Shown: positions 35,181 to 47,396 of the stretch, piece after piece | Numbering within the stretch: the stretch's first letter is position 1 | Layout: the number at the start of each line of letters is the position of its first letter | From: Dicyema japonicum | Lineage: Eukaryota > Dicyemida > Rhombozoa > Dicyemidae | Direction: 5' to 3' | NCBI GenBank assembly: GCA_011109175.1 | Contig: RDEW01000027.1 | Location: forward strand, 147,817 to 211,816 | DNA: 64,000 nucleotides | Position numbers and translations under genes: made by a program | Notes under the pieces: model-generated | The model's input: only the letters and a program-made list of their open reading frames with translations | Database searches by the model: none | Told to the model about the DNA's origin: nothing

Positions 35181-37262
35181 TAAATTGAAGTAGTGCTGGT
35201 GAATGCCCGCTCCCTGGTGAAAAGGCATGATGAACTAGCGCTACTTGTGAGGATTGCCAAGGTGGATGTCTTGGTAGTCAACGAGACGAAAATCAAACAA
35301 GGAAAGAAATATAGTATGGAAGGATATAACTCGGTGGGCATTCCATGGAAAGATGGAGCAGTGGCTGGAACTGGAACTTCAATCTTTTTTCGAAACGGTT
35401 TGCAAATACGGAATGATTGCATCGTAATGGCCGATGAGTCGGAATTTGTGTCAGTGGATATTCTATGTGGAGGGAAATGGATAAGCGTAGGAGGGCTATA
35501 TTCTAAGGACTTGGCCCGATCTTCTGCGAAAATTTTCCAATTTTTCGAAACTAACCCGATGTCGATTTTGGTAGGAGACCTCAACGCTAAGAATACGAGC
35601 TATGGATGCTGCAAAAATAATGGGGACGGGCGACTCCTTGCAGATCTGGCTAGCGAAATTGGAGTTGAGGTCTTGACGTCTAAAGAACCTAACCATTTCC
35701 CATACAATGGAGCTGACATGTTGGGATTGGCTCTAGTGTCTCCACAGCTCCTGGATTATGTGGACGGACCCTCGTTGCTTTGGGACATTGGGAGTGATCA
35801 TATTCCGCAGGAAATATCTATAAACTTGGAACCAAACATTGCAGAAAATATTTTCCTATACTATGATACTTCGTCGATAGACTGGGTACATTATCGTCAT
35901 TATTTGTCCCAGAACTTGCTATCGAAGACTATCACTTGTTCTACACCAAATGAGCTGGACGTTTTCGACAGGGTATTATCCAGCACTATGCTGACGTATC
36001 TTCAATTATATGGAAGGAAGGTTTACTCGAAGAGCTTTCTGAAGAGCGAAGATTCTTGCCCGCCTATAATACGGGATCTTATTCGCGAGAGGAATACTCT
36101 GAAGGCGAAGCACAGACGATGTATTGATATGTGGGACAGGAAAATCTTGAAATACAGAATTGATGTGATCCAAACAATTTTACAAGAAGCTTGGAGAGTA
36201 AACGCCGAAAATAAATTGAAGAATGCAGCCTCTAAGGTTAACTGGAAAAACCCTTGTTTCTAGAAAATGTACAGGAGGCTATCGAATGGGAGTTTAAAAG
36301 CGAAAAACATTGAGCTAGCCGATCAAAATGGAAGGACAATCCCATTGGAAAAAGTTCCTTCGGTATTCCGAAGTCAACTAGAGAATATACAGGGTGTCGA
36401 TCCTATTAGTGTTATAAATGAAAAATTTTCAGATGAGTTGCCTAATTTCATGGATTACTCTATGGAAGATCTGGGTAGTTTGGCAGAAAAAGTCTCAATG
36501 GCAGAAGTTAGAACAGCAATTCGTGAATGCAAGAACAAGGCACCCGGATTTGATGGGATTCCTATGATTATGTTCAAAGAAGGTTCTGATGAACTATTGT
36601 CTGTTCTACGTGAGATGTACGACTCGAGTTTCAGGCTCGGACACGTGCCTCCTTTATGGAAACGATCTATTCGTTAAGATGATCCTCAAGCCAGGAAAAG
36701 CAAGGAAGGATCCCCTCAGTTATAGGACGATAAGTCTCATATGTTCTACATCAAAGATTATGGAACGTATTGTTTTTAAAAGGCTGAATCGGTATATAGA
36801 GGGGAGCAACTTTCTACGACCTAATCAATTTGGTTTCCGTCCGGGAAGATCATGTGGAGATTGTATCCACTCACTAAACTACGAAATTATAAATACACTG
36901 GAGAAGAAAAGCCAGTTGAGCCTCATATGTCTCGACATATCAAAGGCATTTGACAGTGTATGGCACGAAGCGTTATTTCGTCAACTAGTTCGGTCTAAAA
37001 TAACCAGAGAAATGTTCCTATGGCTGAAGGACTACCTAACTGGGAGGATATCCCACGTGGTAGTTGGTGGAAGTTATTCGGATGGAATATCATTTAAAAA
37101 GGAGTGCCACAGGGATCTATTCTTAGCCCTTTGCTATTTAACATATTTATGGAAGATTTTCCGTCTCCGCAGAATGTCAGAACCAAGCTAATGATTTACG
37201 CGGACGACATTCTAATCCTGGATTTATTTTTGAAGGCATGCTACTCAGAGCGGCGACTAGGT
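35181..37262 (+). pseudogene. LINE-A ORF2: endonuclease and reverse transcriptase, inactivated
   Basis: The endonuclease at 35190-35840 has VLVNARSLVKRHDELALL, NETKIKQG, VGDLNAKNTSYGC and GSDHIPQEI, giving the Asn, Glu, Asp/Asn and SDH residues of APE-type nucleases. RT follows: KNKAPGFDGIPMIMFKEG, FGFRPGRSCGDC, LICLDISKAFDSVWHEA, QGSILSPLLFN, LMIYADDILI. Lesions: an in-frame TAG at about 36261-36263 where the sister copy has Trp (FWKVYRR), a frameshift near 36670, another near 37100, and the 3' deletion. Motif order is that of Jockey/CR1-group LINEs. Confidence 0.85.
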
Positions 37263-37355
37263 GTTTTTTTAAATGTTTTAAAAAATAAGTTTATATGTAG
37301 AATTAAATGCTAAACCCAAAAAAACAAATTAAACCCAAAAAACAGAATATCGTAA

Positions 37356-38290
37356 TTATTTTTCTATTAAGGGGATTGAGTAGAAATCTTGTTTTTTAGC
37401 CAAATATTTCATTTTGACATAAATTATTACTGAAATTGTTACAATTCCTGAAATAATTAAACCATAAATTAATGGTTTATGATTATGGCTAGTAGATCGG
37501 GTTTTTGTATTATTCACTTTAGGAATTATACGCAAATTGCTTGGAATCGCAATATTTTTTGCGAAAATCTTATTTCTTTTATTTTTAAAATGGAGTGAAT
37601 GTATAATATTTCTAGGTCTGTGATGATTCTTCATGACAAGATGAGACTTTTTTGAGTGTTTAATATATTTAGACATACTTGATAGACCACTCTCACAATC
37701 ACAATCATTAGCTAATTATTTTTAATATGAATTAAACCATTTCCTGTAAAATTCTTGATTGTGTCATTTTTAAAAAATTGAAGTCTCAAATTCAATATTT
37801 TTAATGAGTTTTTGTTTATGGAAATTTTCAGCTCATTACATTTACAATAATCCCCAATTTTATGAGATATTTTAATCAACTTTCGTAAGATTATGGTAGT
37901 ATCTAAATTAAACTCAATTATTTACTCCCAGCAAAAATTGAACACGTAAACTGATGTATCTGAACTTCATCTCGAATATGTTTATAATGAAAGCTTATAT
38001 TGACTTGTTTATTTGACAAAAATGCAGCAAAGTGTCCTCGATTTTCAGTAACATACAAATTTGCTTCATAAATTAAGAAATTTATAATCTAAATTTAATT
38101 CTTTTTTTACTTTGCTATTATCTAAATAATTTAAATTGATTGATCCACTTATAATCGACGTAACATTACCATTATCTAACTCGATCCACATAGGAACACC
38201 ATTGTCATCTAATTGTACTGTTTGCACATACATTTCTTTACTTTGAGTGCTAAAGATCATTAAGTAAATGAAGATAGCTAAGATTTGCAA
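37356..38290 (-). CDS. Type I membrane protein of the new repeat-domain family, 287 aa
   Basis: Four exons; introns 38089-38110 (22), 37903-37925 (23) and 37712-37737 (26). Coding total 864 nt. Signal peptide MQILAIFIYLMIFSTQS, then one copy of the domain also found twice in the gene at the left edge (VPMWIELDNGNVTSIISGSI, LNYLDNSK, FAAFLSNKQVNISFHYKH, GDYCKCNELKIS, NFTGN, ANDCDCESG), a long Lys/His/Asn-rich juxtamembrane stretch, one transmembrane segment near residue 250-268 (LIYGLIISGIVTISVIIYV) and a 19-residue tail with YSIPLI. Several N-glycosylation sequons are visible. I do not recognise the family; a cell-surface or secretory-pathway protein is the sensible inference. Confidence 0.82.
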
Positions 38291-38865
38291 TAATAGGGAA
38301 ACTAGTTAAGTGGTCCATTTTCTGTTTAGGAATCTAATTAATTCTTTTAAATTTTATTTTCATGTATTTATATCAACTCGTTGTTTTTTTCGATCTATAA
38401 TTATTATATATTTTAATAAAAAAATTTATTTATTACCTTTACCTTCAATTCCCATAAAATTTTTATTTTCGAAATTATAGCTTTAGCTAATTAAAGCGAT
38501 CGTCTGATCCGTTACGCCATATCTATAGCCTTAAGCAGGGCTGCAAATCGTAGTCGAGAGGTTTTTTGTATTGTTGGAGTTGGAGTCAGTAATAAAAAGG
38601 TCGACTCCGACTTCTTCTTTTCACAAATTTTGTCAATTAGTATAGAAAAAATTCAAATATTAATTGTATTAGTAGCAAAATTAAATGTAATTATAAAATA
38701 TTTAAAAATGGTATAAATTTTAATAAAATATAGTTTTTGTTCTAGTGGTGGTGTATGTTTGTTTTCACCAGTTTGCAAACAAATCCTGAGGGCCGTCTTA
38801 CAGAGAATATTGAAGATAGAAACCAATTAGAAGTGTGTTTCAGGACTACATGATGCCAATGGAAC
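38291..38865. other. AT-rich spacer with transposon-end-like patch
   Basis: At about 38545-38620 repeated GGAGTTGGAGTC / GACTCCGACTTC lies in inverted arrangement, like the ends of small DNA transposons in invertebrates. No gene seen. Confidence 0.35.
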
Positions 38866-40589
38866 TAGCATACGATTTCCTGTGGGAAATATTCCTGCTC
38901 ATCTGGTATCCCTCAAAGCATTAATCACTGAGATTCGATCAGGAGACAGGATCAAGTGGATCTCAATGGTTGTCAGTTCTGCGAAAAGTAGATTCGGGAG
39001 AATCCATCGGGGTGGATGGAGTCTCATCGTCCACCAGTTCAATGCTCGTTTCTCCACTCATAATAGTTTACTCGGCGTTAGAAAAATATTGAATGTAAAG
39101 CCTAATAAAAAGACCCGCATTGACCAGAAAAGTCGAGATGCTTTAATCGAATCAGAAGGTTCAGAGAACTACTTACCAAAAACATAAATTTCCATGTATT
39201 GAAGATGCAAAGAAGAATTTTATGTTTAAATTGAGCGAGTTAAATCTGTTCCCCGAGATGGAAGGAAACCCACACAGAAGATTCCATATAAATTGCTTAA
39301 AAAATGTTCTTGGTACATTAAATACAGTGATATCAAATTATGTGTCATCATCTCCGCCAACGGACATGAATGAGATAACTGACAATGTTTTTGCTGCACA
39401 ATGCGCATATAAAAATTTGACAAAGAAGCAATCAGTAAAAAGCTGTTGGAGGGAAAACGTGGAAAAGAGAATTGCAAAATTCAAAGAAAATTTCGCCTTA
39501 GTTTATGGGTTTACTGGGGAGCAGTCAAAAGAAGAAAGGGAGAAAGCGCTTGATGTTTTGTGCTCGTTTGGATGTTTTGTGTCGGGTTCTTAATAGCTCT
39601 GGAGTTCCTGAATGGATTGTGAAGTTTATCAAGAATCTAATAACAAGTGGAATGTTATCTTGAACCTTAACAAAAAAAGAATTAAAAAGATCAAACTCTG
39701 GAGAGGAATCTTGCAAGGAGACTCACTCTCTCCTCAGCTGTTTACTTTGGTAATGGACCCACTAATCCGAATATTAAATATAAAATTCCCGAAGATATGT
39801 ATCAGAGTGATCTGTCTATTGTGACATATGCGACTAACCATTTTCTTTTTATTGACGACCTGAAAATAATTACCGAATCTGAAAATACTATTCTAAATAT
39901 GATGGAGCATATGGATGAATATCTGGGTGTTGTTGGCCTTAAAAGAAGCTGTGAAAAGTCTGCAACTAATCTGAAATGTGCCAAAGATACAAGTTATCTG
40001 GATGGTTGTGGGGGATATCGCTGTCTTGGAGTGTTAGAAGATAAAAGGAAGCAAGGTTATGAAAGACAAAGTTATGGAAAAAATTGCTGAAAATTTGAAG
40101 AAAAGGATTGAGATGGGGGCGAATTCGAAATTAAACGCTTGAAACTTGTTTAAAGCGTTTAATGAATACGCACTCTCGCTATATAATTATTATATTGGGC
40201 TTATCGACATTGAACCACGTGAATTCGAAACTATTGATTTAGAAATCCGGCGTATACTCTCTAACTTACGAGTGCACTTAAAACCTGCTAACAAAGGAAG
40301 ATTATATCTCAGCAGGAATAGTTTTGGAAGAGGATCAACCTCAATTTCTGATAAGAGTGAATGCATGTTATTTCAATTTTTGACCGACCTTGAGAGGAAT
40401 TCTTCCATGTGTCTTCGAAGGGCAGGAATCTTGCGGGTCTTAAAACAAAGGAAAACACATATGACCACTATCGCAAGATTCATTGCAACAACGGCCAATG
40501 TGGGACCAAGAAATGTTACAATTCCCAACGAGGGCCTCAGAAGGTACATTGGAAAATTTCTATCGGTAAAATGTGCATGTCATTTTTAG
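38866..40589 (+). mobile_element. R2/NeSL-like non-LTR retrotransposon fragment
   Basis: Frames in order: 38882-39184 (KALITEIRSGDRIKWISMVV), 39222-39590, 39612-39824 with RGILQGDSLSPQLFTLVMDP, 39797-40087 with FIDDLKIITESENT (RT active site as IDD), then 40146-40586 with RLYLSRNSFGRGS. The LQGDSLSP...LF, F.DDLK and RLY.pR..FGRG combination is that of the restriction-like-endonuclease group (R2, R4, NeSL, Hero) rather than Jockey. The same C-terminal block occurs better preserved at 49200-49470. Broken by several frameshifts. Confidence 0.65.
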
Positions 40590-41101
40590 ATGTTAAAAAT
40601 CCTCGAAAGTGAATCATTCGTTTTTCAGAATACCCAATGCATTCCGAACCCTTACATGACCTCAAATATCATAATACAGCAAATATATCTCTACTTTTTC
40701 TTTATTGTAGTCTCGTGCTTTTTTGAATCATATTTTCTGAGATTCCGAAGACTTATTTGCAGGTAATTCCTTTAAGTGAGTTTAGTTACTTTTTTCCAGC
40801 ACGAGAAGTTAAACGGATTGAGTTTCTTTGGAATTCGATTTTAAATTCTCGTTATTGGCTTTATCGACGTCAATCAAAAATATTTCAAATACGAAAACAA
40901 AGAATAGAGGATGAAAATTTTGTCAGCTTTTTTAATTACTTGGATAAAAACATCAAGGCCAATTACAAGGAATCTAATTGTTTGTATTGGGGGGAGAAAT
41001 TGATGGAGGATTATATGATTTGTGAAAATGATTTTTTTGGGGCATTTTGTTTTCACTGTTGGACTCGATTAGGAGATGAATGTCTTTGCATGAAACAATG
41101 A
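40590..41101 (+). CDS. C-terminal part of a DC-STAMP-domain protein (DCST1/2, Sneaky/SPE-42 type)
   Basis: An open frame from about 40590, one 23-nt intron (40763-40785), and a stop at 41101; coding length 489 nt. Order of features: CIPNPYMTS; a hydrophobic span (IYLYFFFIVVSCFFES); YFLRFRRLICSYFFPAREVK, RIEFLWNSILNSR; then a RING-like tail CENDFFGAFCFHCW, RLGDECLC. This is the C-terminal layout of DCST proteins, which act at the sperm surface in fertilisation (Drosophila Sneaky, worm SPE-42). One zinc position is Trp (NCLYWGEK where a Cys-x2-Cys is expected). The 5' exons are not in the window: the R2-like element abuts directly, so this may be the end of a gene cut by insertion. The upstream ATG at 40590 could be fortuitous. 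Confidence 0.72.
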
Positions 41102-41339
41102 TGCAATATTTTAATTTTTTATAAAAAAATAAATATTTTAAAATAATATTAATTAACGTGCACGTTTCCTCTGTTCCAGGATTAAGATTATGCTAAAATT
41201 GGGAGTATTGAAAACAGGGGATGACCATGATTAATCAAAGGATGAAAGTTGGATAGAAAAAACGCCACAAGCCTAACCTTAGATATTCATATGCAGGAGT
41301 GGTTTTAAATAATAAATAATCGACACGTTGTTGCGTCTC
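41102..41339. other. AT-rich spacer
   Basis: No gene or repeat recognised. Confidence 0.3.
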
Positions 41340-41850
41340 GCAATAGTTATAGAGGACAATATAATGGGTGCTTCAACTCAAAATTGGACTCGCTATACGT
41401 CCAGTATATTCAACCGTCTCTAACTTACGGTTGTGCTGCATGGGGAACCAACCTATCAAACAGGAATATAGAAAAAATCAATACCTTACAAAAAATGGCC
41501 AGTAAAGCTTTGCAAAGGTTTTCTTGGACACCACTAAACCCTACACCTTTTGAGGAATTAGTGAGGAAAACCGGAGACAAAAAATGGCCAGTAAAGCTTT
41601 GCAAAGGTTTTCTTGGACACCACTAAACCCTACACCTTTTGAGGAATTAGTGAGGAAAACCGGAGTTTTACTGCTCTCCAAAAAAGTTAGAAACCCTCAG
41701 CCAATCCGGAAATGCGTTGGAACCCAGGAAGAACAGCAAGCAAAAATGAGATGGCTACTCGAGGCGGCCGGAATCACCTGACGGCTATGTAGTTTTTTTA
41801 ATTTGTCGGTGATTTTTGGTTTTTAATAATAATAATAAACCTGAGATCAA
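41340..41850 (+). mobile_element. LINE-B 3' end with internal 89-bp tandem duplication
   Basis: Encodes LYVQYIQPSLTYGCAAWGTN and KMASKALQRFSWTPLNPTPF, and ends LLEAAGIT, stop, then AATTTGTCGGTGATTTTTGG and a TAA repeat. The block starting ATGGCCAGTAAAGC is present twice in a row (41495 and 41584, period 89), shifting the frame. Confidence 0.75.
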
Positions 41851-41945
41851 TCAAATTCGATTTGTAGAGTTTATCAGAGAAAATGACGAGAGGCCTGGGA
41901 AAGTGTCTCACTCTCAGCAACATTAACTCAAAATGAACATAAGTA

Positions 41946-43656
41946 ACGATAAAGTAATGGAGGCTTTTCGGCCATATTTTGCGACTGGATCTAGATGCCC
42001 CCGCGAACGTAGCCATGGAGGACTATTTCATGTTGGAAGGTCGACACTGCCAGTCGTTCTCGACGAGGACCCCAAAGAAATAGGACGGCATCTTGAAAGT
42101 GGAGAGGATCTTGACTGGTTACGCACTGCGGCTTCGAATATGAGGAAGTGGATGAAATTAACTAGTGATTTGCTAACTCATGTTGTACATTCTTTGTCAA
42201 ATCCTATGACATAGCGAAAAGTGCAAATAATAATAAAGTAATGGTCATAAAACTTAAAATCGAATTTTGGCGGACATCCATAAATAAAAAAATTACATGC
42301 TTTGTTGGAATGTCTTGATGAATCAAAATGCGCATTGGACTATACACTACTTCAGAACATCAAAGATCATTTGGTAATTTTAGATGATAAGTTCACATAA
42401 AATTTGTTTTTGGTTATTAAGATTATGTTTTAAGTGAAAATTGTAATAATTGAATTGGAATGGTTCCGTGAGCACTTTAAGGTTGGGAAACACTCCTCTG
42501 GAAAATTAGCATATCAAGTCACCCGACTTAAAATAATCGAACACATATGGAAGCTGTTAAGATCAGAGTTAGAAAAAATCCCTCATAAAAAGTAGGAAGT
42601 ATGGAAAACCACATTGTTCGAATGGACTTGAATGAAAATCAATATTTATATAAAACGAATATAAAAGTAAAATCTTCAATGAAAATCAATATAAAAAAGT
42701 CAGTTAAGCCTTGGAAGTATGGAAAACCACATTGTTCGAATGGACTTGAATGAAAATCAATATTTATATAAAACGAATATAAAAGTAAAATCTTCAATGA
42801 AAATCAATATAAAAAAGTCAGTTAAGCCTTGGCATCTCGAAGGTGTTCGACAGTGTTTGGCACGAAGCTTTAATTGTCAACTTATACGATCAAAGATATC
42901 CAAACAAATGTTCCTATGGTTGAATGACTATTTGACTGGGAGGATATCTTATGTGGTAGCCGGTGGAAGATATTCTGATGGAATATCGTTTAAGAGGGGA
43001 GTGTCGCAAGGATCTATTTTAAGCCCCTTGTTATTCAACGTATTTATGGAAGATTTTCCGTCACCGGTAGACGTCAGAACCAAATTGTAGTTGATGTGAA
43101 GGGATCATATCTGAAGGACATCGAAAAAAGAAGGCTGTGCAAGCATAGTTATTTAAACGAATATAAAAATGAAATCTTCAACGAAAAATCAAAATTGGTT
43201 GAAACAGTATAAATGTAAAATCTTGAATATAAAAATCAGCATTGATTGGAACGAATATAAAAGTGAAATCTTCTGGGTGCATTTAATGCATCGCGAAGGG
43301 GTACATTTCGCTCCCGGTCGATGAATTTCTGGTCTCGATTTCTCGGACGCAACCTGAAGAATCGGATTTCTGTTATTCAACTGAACGTGAACGGGATTAA
43401 AGGGAAAATTATGGAGAATTTATTTCAAAATTCAAGATTGATATAATACTCATTCAGGATAATGACACTAAATCTTTTCCTGGATTTAACATAATACGAG
43501 ATCGTACTATGAAACGAGGTGGTTGACTCATCACATTAATTAAGAAAGGCCTGAAATATGAAGAAATTTTAAAGAAATAAGGAAACTACTTGAAAATGAC
43601 AAAATATCTGAGATTATCGGGATATCTGTCGACAAGACAAAATGAAAATTGTCCTT
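41946..43656 (+). repeat. Right arm of the 1.6-kb inverted duplication
   Basis: Complementary copy of 29941-31560. Differences: a 118-bp tandem duplication (42595-42712 repeated at 42713-42830), small substitutions, and a missing 14-nt stretch near 43460. It carries the same LINE tail, A-rich repeats, LINE-A RT fragment (LARSFNCQLIRSK, SQGSILSPLLFNVFMEDF) and endonuclease start (QLNVNGIKGKIMENLF). Confidence 0.85.
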
Positions 43657-43679
43657 ATCGGGATATCGCTCCTCCTATT

Positions 43680-44880
<1,201 letters not shown>

Positions 44881-45119
44881 TACGATCAAACTTTAAGATA
44901 TGCAGTCACAAGACTCCATTTAGACAAGCGCAAATTAAATTAATTCGTTTTGAAAAAATTTAAAAATTAGGTTGGGAACTTCTGCGATGGACTGTACTTC
45001 TAGTATTACTTACAATTATAATGAATTTCAGTTATATTATATTTCACTTTTGAAAAAATTTGTTGACCACGTGCTTTTTAGTTTTTTGTGGGACAGTTTA
45101 TTTTATTTATTATTTATTT
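44881..45119. other. AT-rich spacer
   Basis: No gene seen; possibly the 5' flank of the hAT copy. Confidence 0.3.
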
Positions 45120-46262
45120 AACCCAAGAACACCAATAGTTAATTTAATAAACTAATTAGGTGATCCCGGCCGCCTCCATCAGGTCTCTCATCTTTTTTCG
45201 GTGGACCTTCCGAGATCCAACACAGCTTCTCTGAGGACGGGAGGGTTTTGAAAGAAAAGCAAGAGGGGTGATGTAAAGTCTTCTAGTAAGACCCAATCCA
45301 TTGGAGCATTGTAGGAAGTTGGATTTTCGGCACAGAGCGGCGAATCCCTTCCCATTTTGTCCGATAAGGTCTTCCAGAGAGGTGGGTGTGAGACTGACTG
45401 TTCTCACGAGCTTGCCGATAGTTGTAGCTGATGGGGACTGAATATCACTGATTTTCTGTTTGTTCGTCCAGGATAGGTTGATTCCCCAAGACGCACAGGC
45501 GTAGCTGATAGATGGCTCAATGAATTGTTTATGTAGTAGATTCAATGCTGGGAAAAGGGTTCTGATGCCACCAAAAATAGATTTGATCAAACCAAGCTTT
45601 CTTGAGCAGGTTCCGGAGATATATTCGACATGAGGGGAGAAGGTCATGTGCGTGTCAAAGGCGACTCCTAAGATTTTCAATTTCTTCGTTAAAGGTATTT
45701 TAGTTTGGTTGATAAATAAATCAACGGTCATTCTTTCAAGACGTTTGTCTGAGGTAAATAGGGATGTGGAGGACTTCTCAGAAGATATATCAAGTCTGTT
45801 GGAGATTAACCAATTTTGAATCACGTGTAGTTGTTTTTGAACTCTTTCTGAGGCTTTTAGGAGATCCAGGTCACGGGATCCAATTAGAATGTCATCAGCA
45901 TAGGAGAGGAGAAGATCGTCTTTATCAACTGATCTTGGCAAATCGAACATAAAAAGGTTGAATAAGGCGGGGGACAAAAGAGAGCATTGCGGAACACCAT
46001 TGGGAAGTAGTCTCGAAAGTGATTTGGTCCCATCCATACAAACCCGGGCCTTTCTCCCGCTGAGGAAATTCGAAAGCCAGAGTTTTAGATTGGGGTTAAT
46101 GGAGAGTCCAAATAATTTCCTGGTTAAGATTTTCCTGGAGACAGAGTCAAAGGCTTTACGCAGATCCACAGAGCAGACGATGGTTTTGAAGTGACGAGGA
46201 CTTGAGTTGAAGCCATCAAGGATAAATTGATTGAGAGAAGTAAGGTGGGTGGACGTTGAATA
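45120..46262 (-). mobile_element. LINE-B reverse transcriptase, longest open copy
   Basis: A 337-codon frame (46169-45156, minus) runs from MDLRKAFDSVSRKILTRK (domain A) through LPNGVPQCSLLSPALFNLF (domain B, QC for QG), LLLSYADDILIGS (catalytic YADD) and SSEKSSTSLFTSDKRLERM to the C-terminus MRDLMEAAGIT. The 3' end is the complementary ATTAGGTGATCCCGGCC and TTTATTTAACCCAAG. 5'-truncated at about 46262 in RT domain A. It has the best-preserved coding capacity of any transposon here. Confidence 0.85.
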
Positions 46263-46330
46263 GTTCTATTTTGATTTAAAGTTCTTAGGAAGATTGAAAT
46301 AAGTAAATTAATATTTCATTTCTAAAAAAA

Positions 46331-46454
46331 AGATTGTTTAATTTGTCAGTATAAAAAATAAGATTGATTCTTTACCCACGTGTGCTGTCCTCCATTGTTT
46401 CCATCCCTGGAATCTTGTGTTAATGACTGGAAATAATTAAACTTGAAAGTTTTT
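46331..46454 (+). repeat. Left copy of a 124-bp direct repeat flanking LINE-E
   Basis: Matches 48541-48664 over its whole length with about five mismatches (for example AAGATTGATTC versus AAGTTTGATTC). It abuts the poly-T (complementary poly-A) end of the element. Best read as one half of a long target-site duplication. Confidence 0.75.
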
Positions 46455-46515
46455 GAAATTTTTTTTTTTTTTATTATTTTATTTATTTATTTATTTAAAC
46501 AATAGAAGTCAGGTA

Positions 46516-46790
46516 GTTGCCGCCCTCACCGCGTGGCTGTTCCCTCTCAAAATTGCGAGCGAAATTCGCTCAAATAGCCAGCGGCGTTCACGGGGATTTC
46601 CAGTGCATGAGGTGATCCGGTTTCCAAGANCTCTCATTAATAAAATGATAAGGACAAAACATTAGTTAGCTGCCGCCCTCACTGCATGGTTGTTCCCTCT
46701 CAGAATTGCGAGCGAGATTCGCTCAAACAGCCAGCGGCGTTCGCGGAGATCTCCAGTGCATGAGGTGATCCGGTTTCCAAGACGTCTGAA
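46516..46790. repeat. 153-bp tandem duplication
   Basis: The block TGCCGCCCTCAC...TCCGGTTTCCAAGA occurs at 46518 and again at 46671 (period 153) with about a dozen differences, so the copies have diverged. An N sits at the junction. Confidence 0.7.
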
Positions 46791-47139
46791 AAACTATAAT
46801 GTAGAGTGGGAGTAAGATCCGGAAGTCTCAATAGCAAAGGGGAACAAATCGGACATTATCGGGAAGGTTGCCGTATTTTTCGAGTTTGGCTTTCTCCGCC
46901 TTGACGGCTGCAGAACAGGCTCTTGATACGCACTCTTGAAGATTGTTTGAGGCGAACGTATCTGTAGATGTCACGTCCCAAACAAGTGGTTTCCCGGCCT
47001 CAAAGGAAAATATGGTCATCCCGTCCGGTCGTTTCTGTCACTTTTGCATAACCCGACCGGTTCAAGAATGACCAAATATCCAGCAGCATCCATAGCCCGT
47101 TTGACAATTTCATTCAGAGCCTTGTGTCTTGAAGATCTG

Positions 47140-47396
47140 CCAGCGATCCTCTTGCAAACGAGAGGGTGCAGGCCATAGCAGTCTATCACGACACCACATC
47201 GGCACGGGTGAGGTACACATACTTTCAGTCCCAGCCCCCGAAAAACAAACAAGCGCCTCAGTGCTGGCCAGCGATCCTCTTGCAAACGAGAGGGTGCAGG
47301 CCATAGCAGTCTATCACGACACCAAATCGGCACGGGTGAGGTACACATACTTTCAGTCCCAGCCCCTGAAAAACAAACAAGCGCCTCAGTGCTGAT
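47140..47396. repeat. 128-bp tandem duplication
   Basis: The block beginning CAGCGATCCTCTTGCAAACG occurs at 47141 and 47269 (period 128), nearly identical. It duplicates part of the LINE-E C-terminal coding region. Confidence 0.75.

Larger units (their letters stand above)
33775..37265 (+). mobile_element. LINE-A non-LTR retrotransposon, most complete copy
   Basis: Begins near a small palindrome (GGGGCATTTGGTGCCCC, 33777-33793). Carries ORF1 with zinc knuckles, a second small ORF, then endonuclease and RT, all listed separately. The 3' part after the RT palm is deleted: LMIYADDILILD is followed within a few codons by YSERRLGVF, which in the 6-9 kb copy lies well downstream. The element ends at about 37265 without the family tail. 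Three inactivating lesions are visible in the RT region. Confidence 0.88.
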
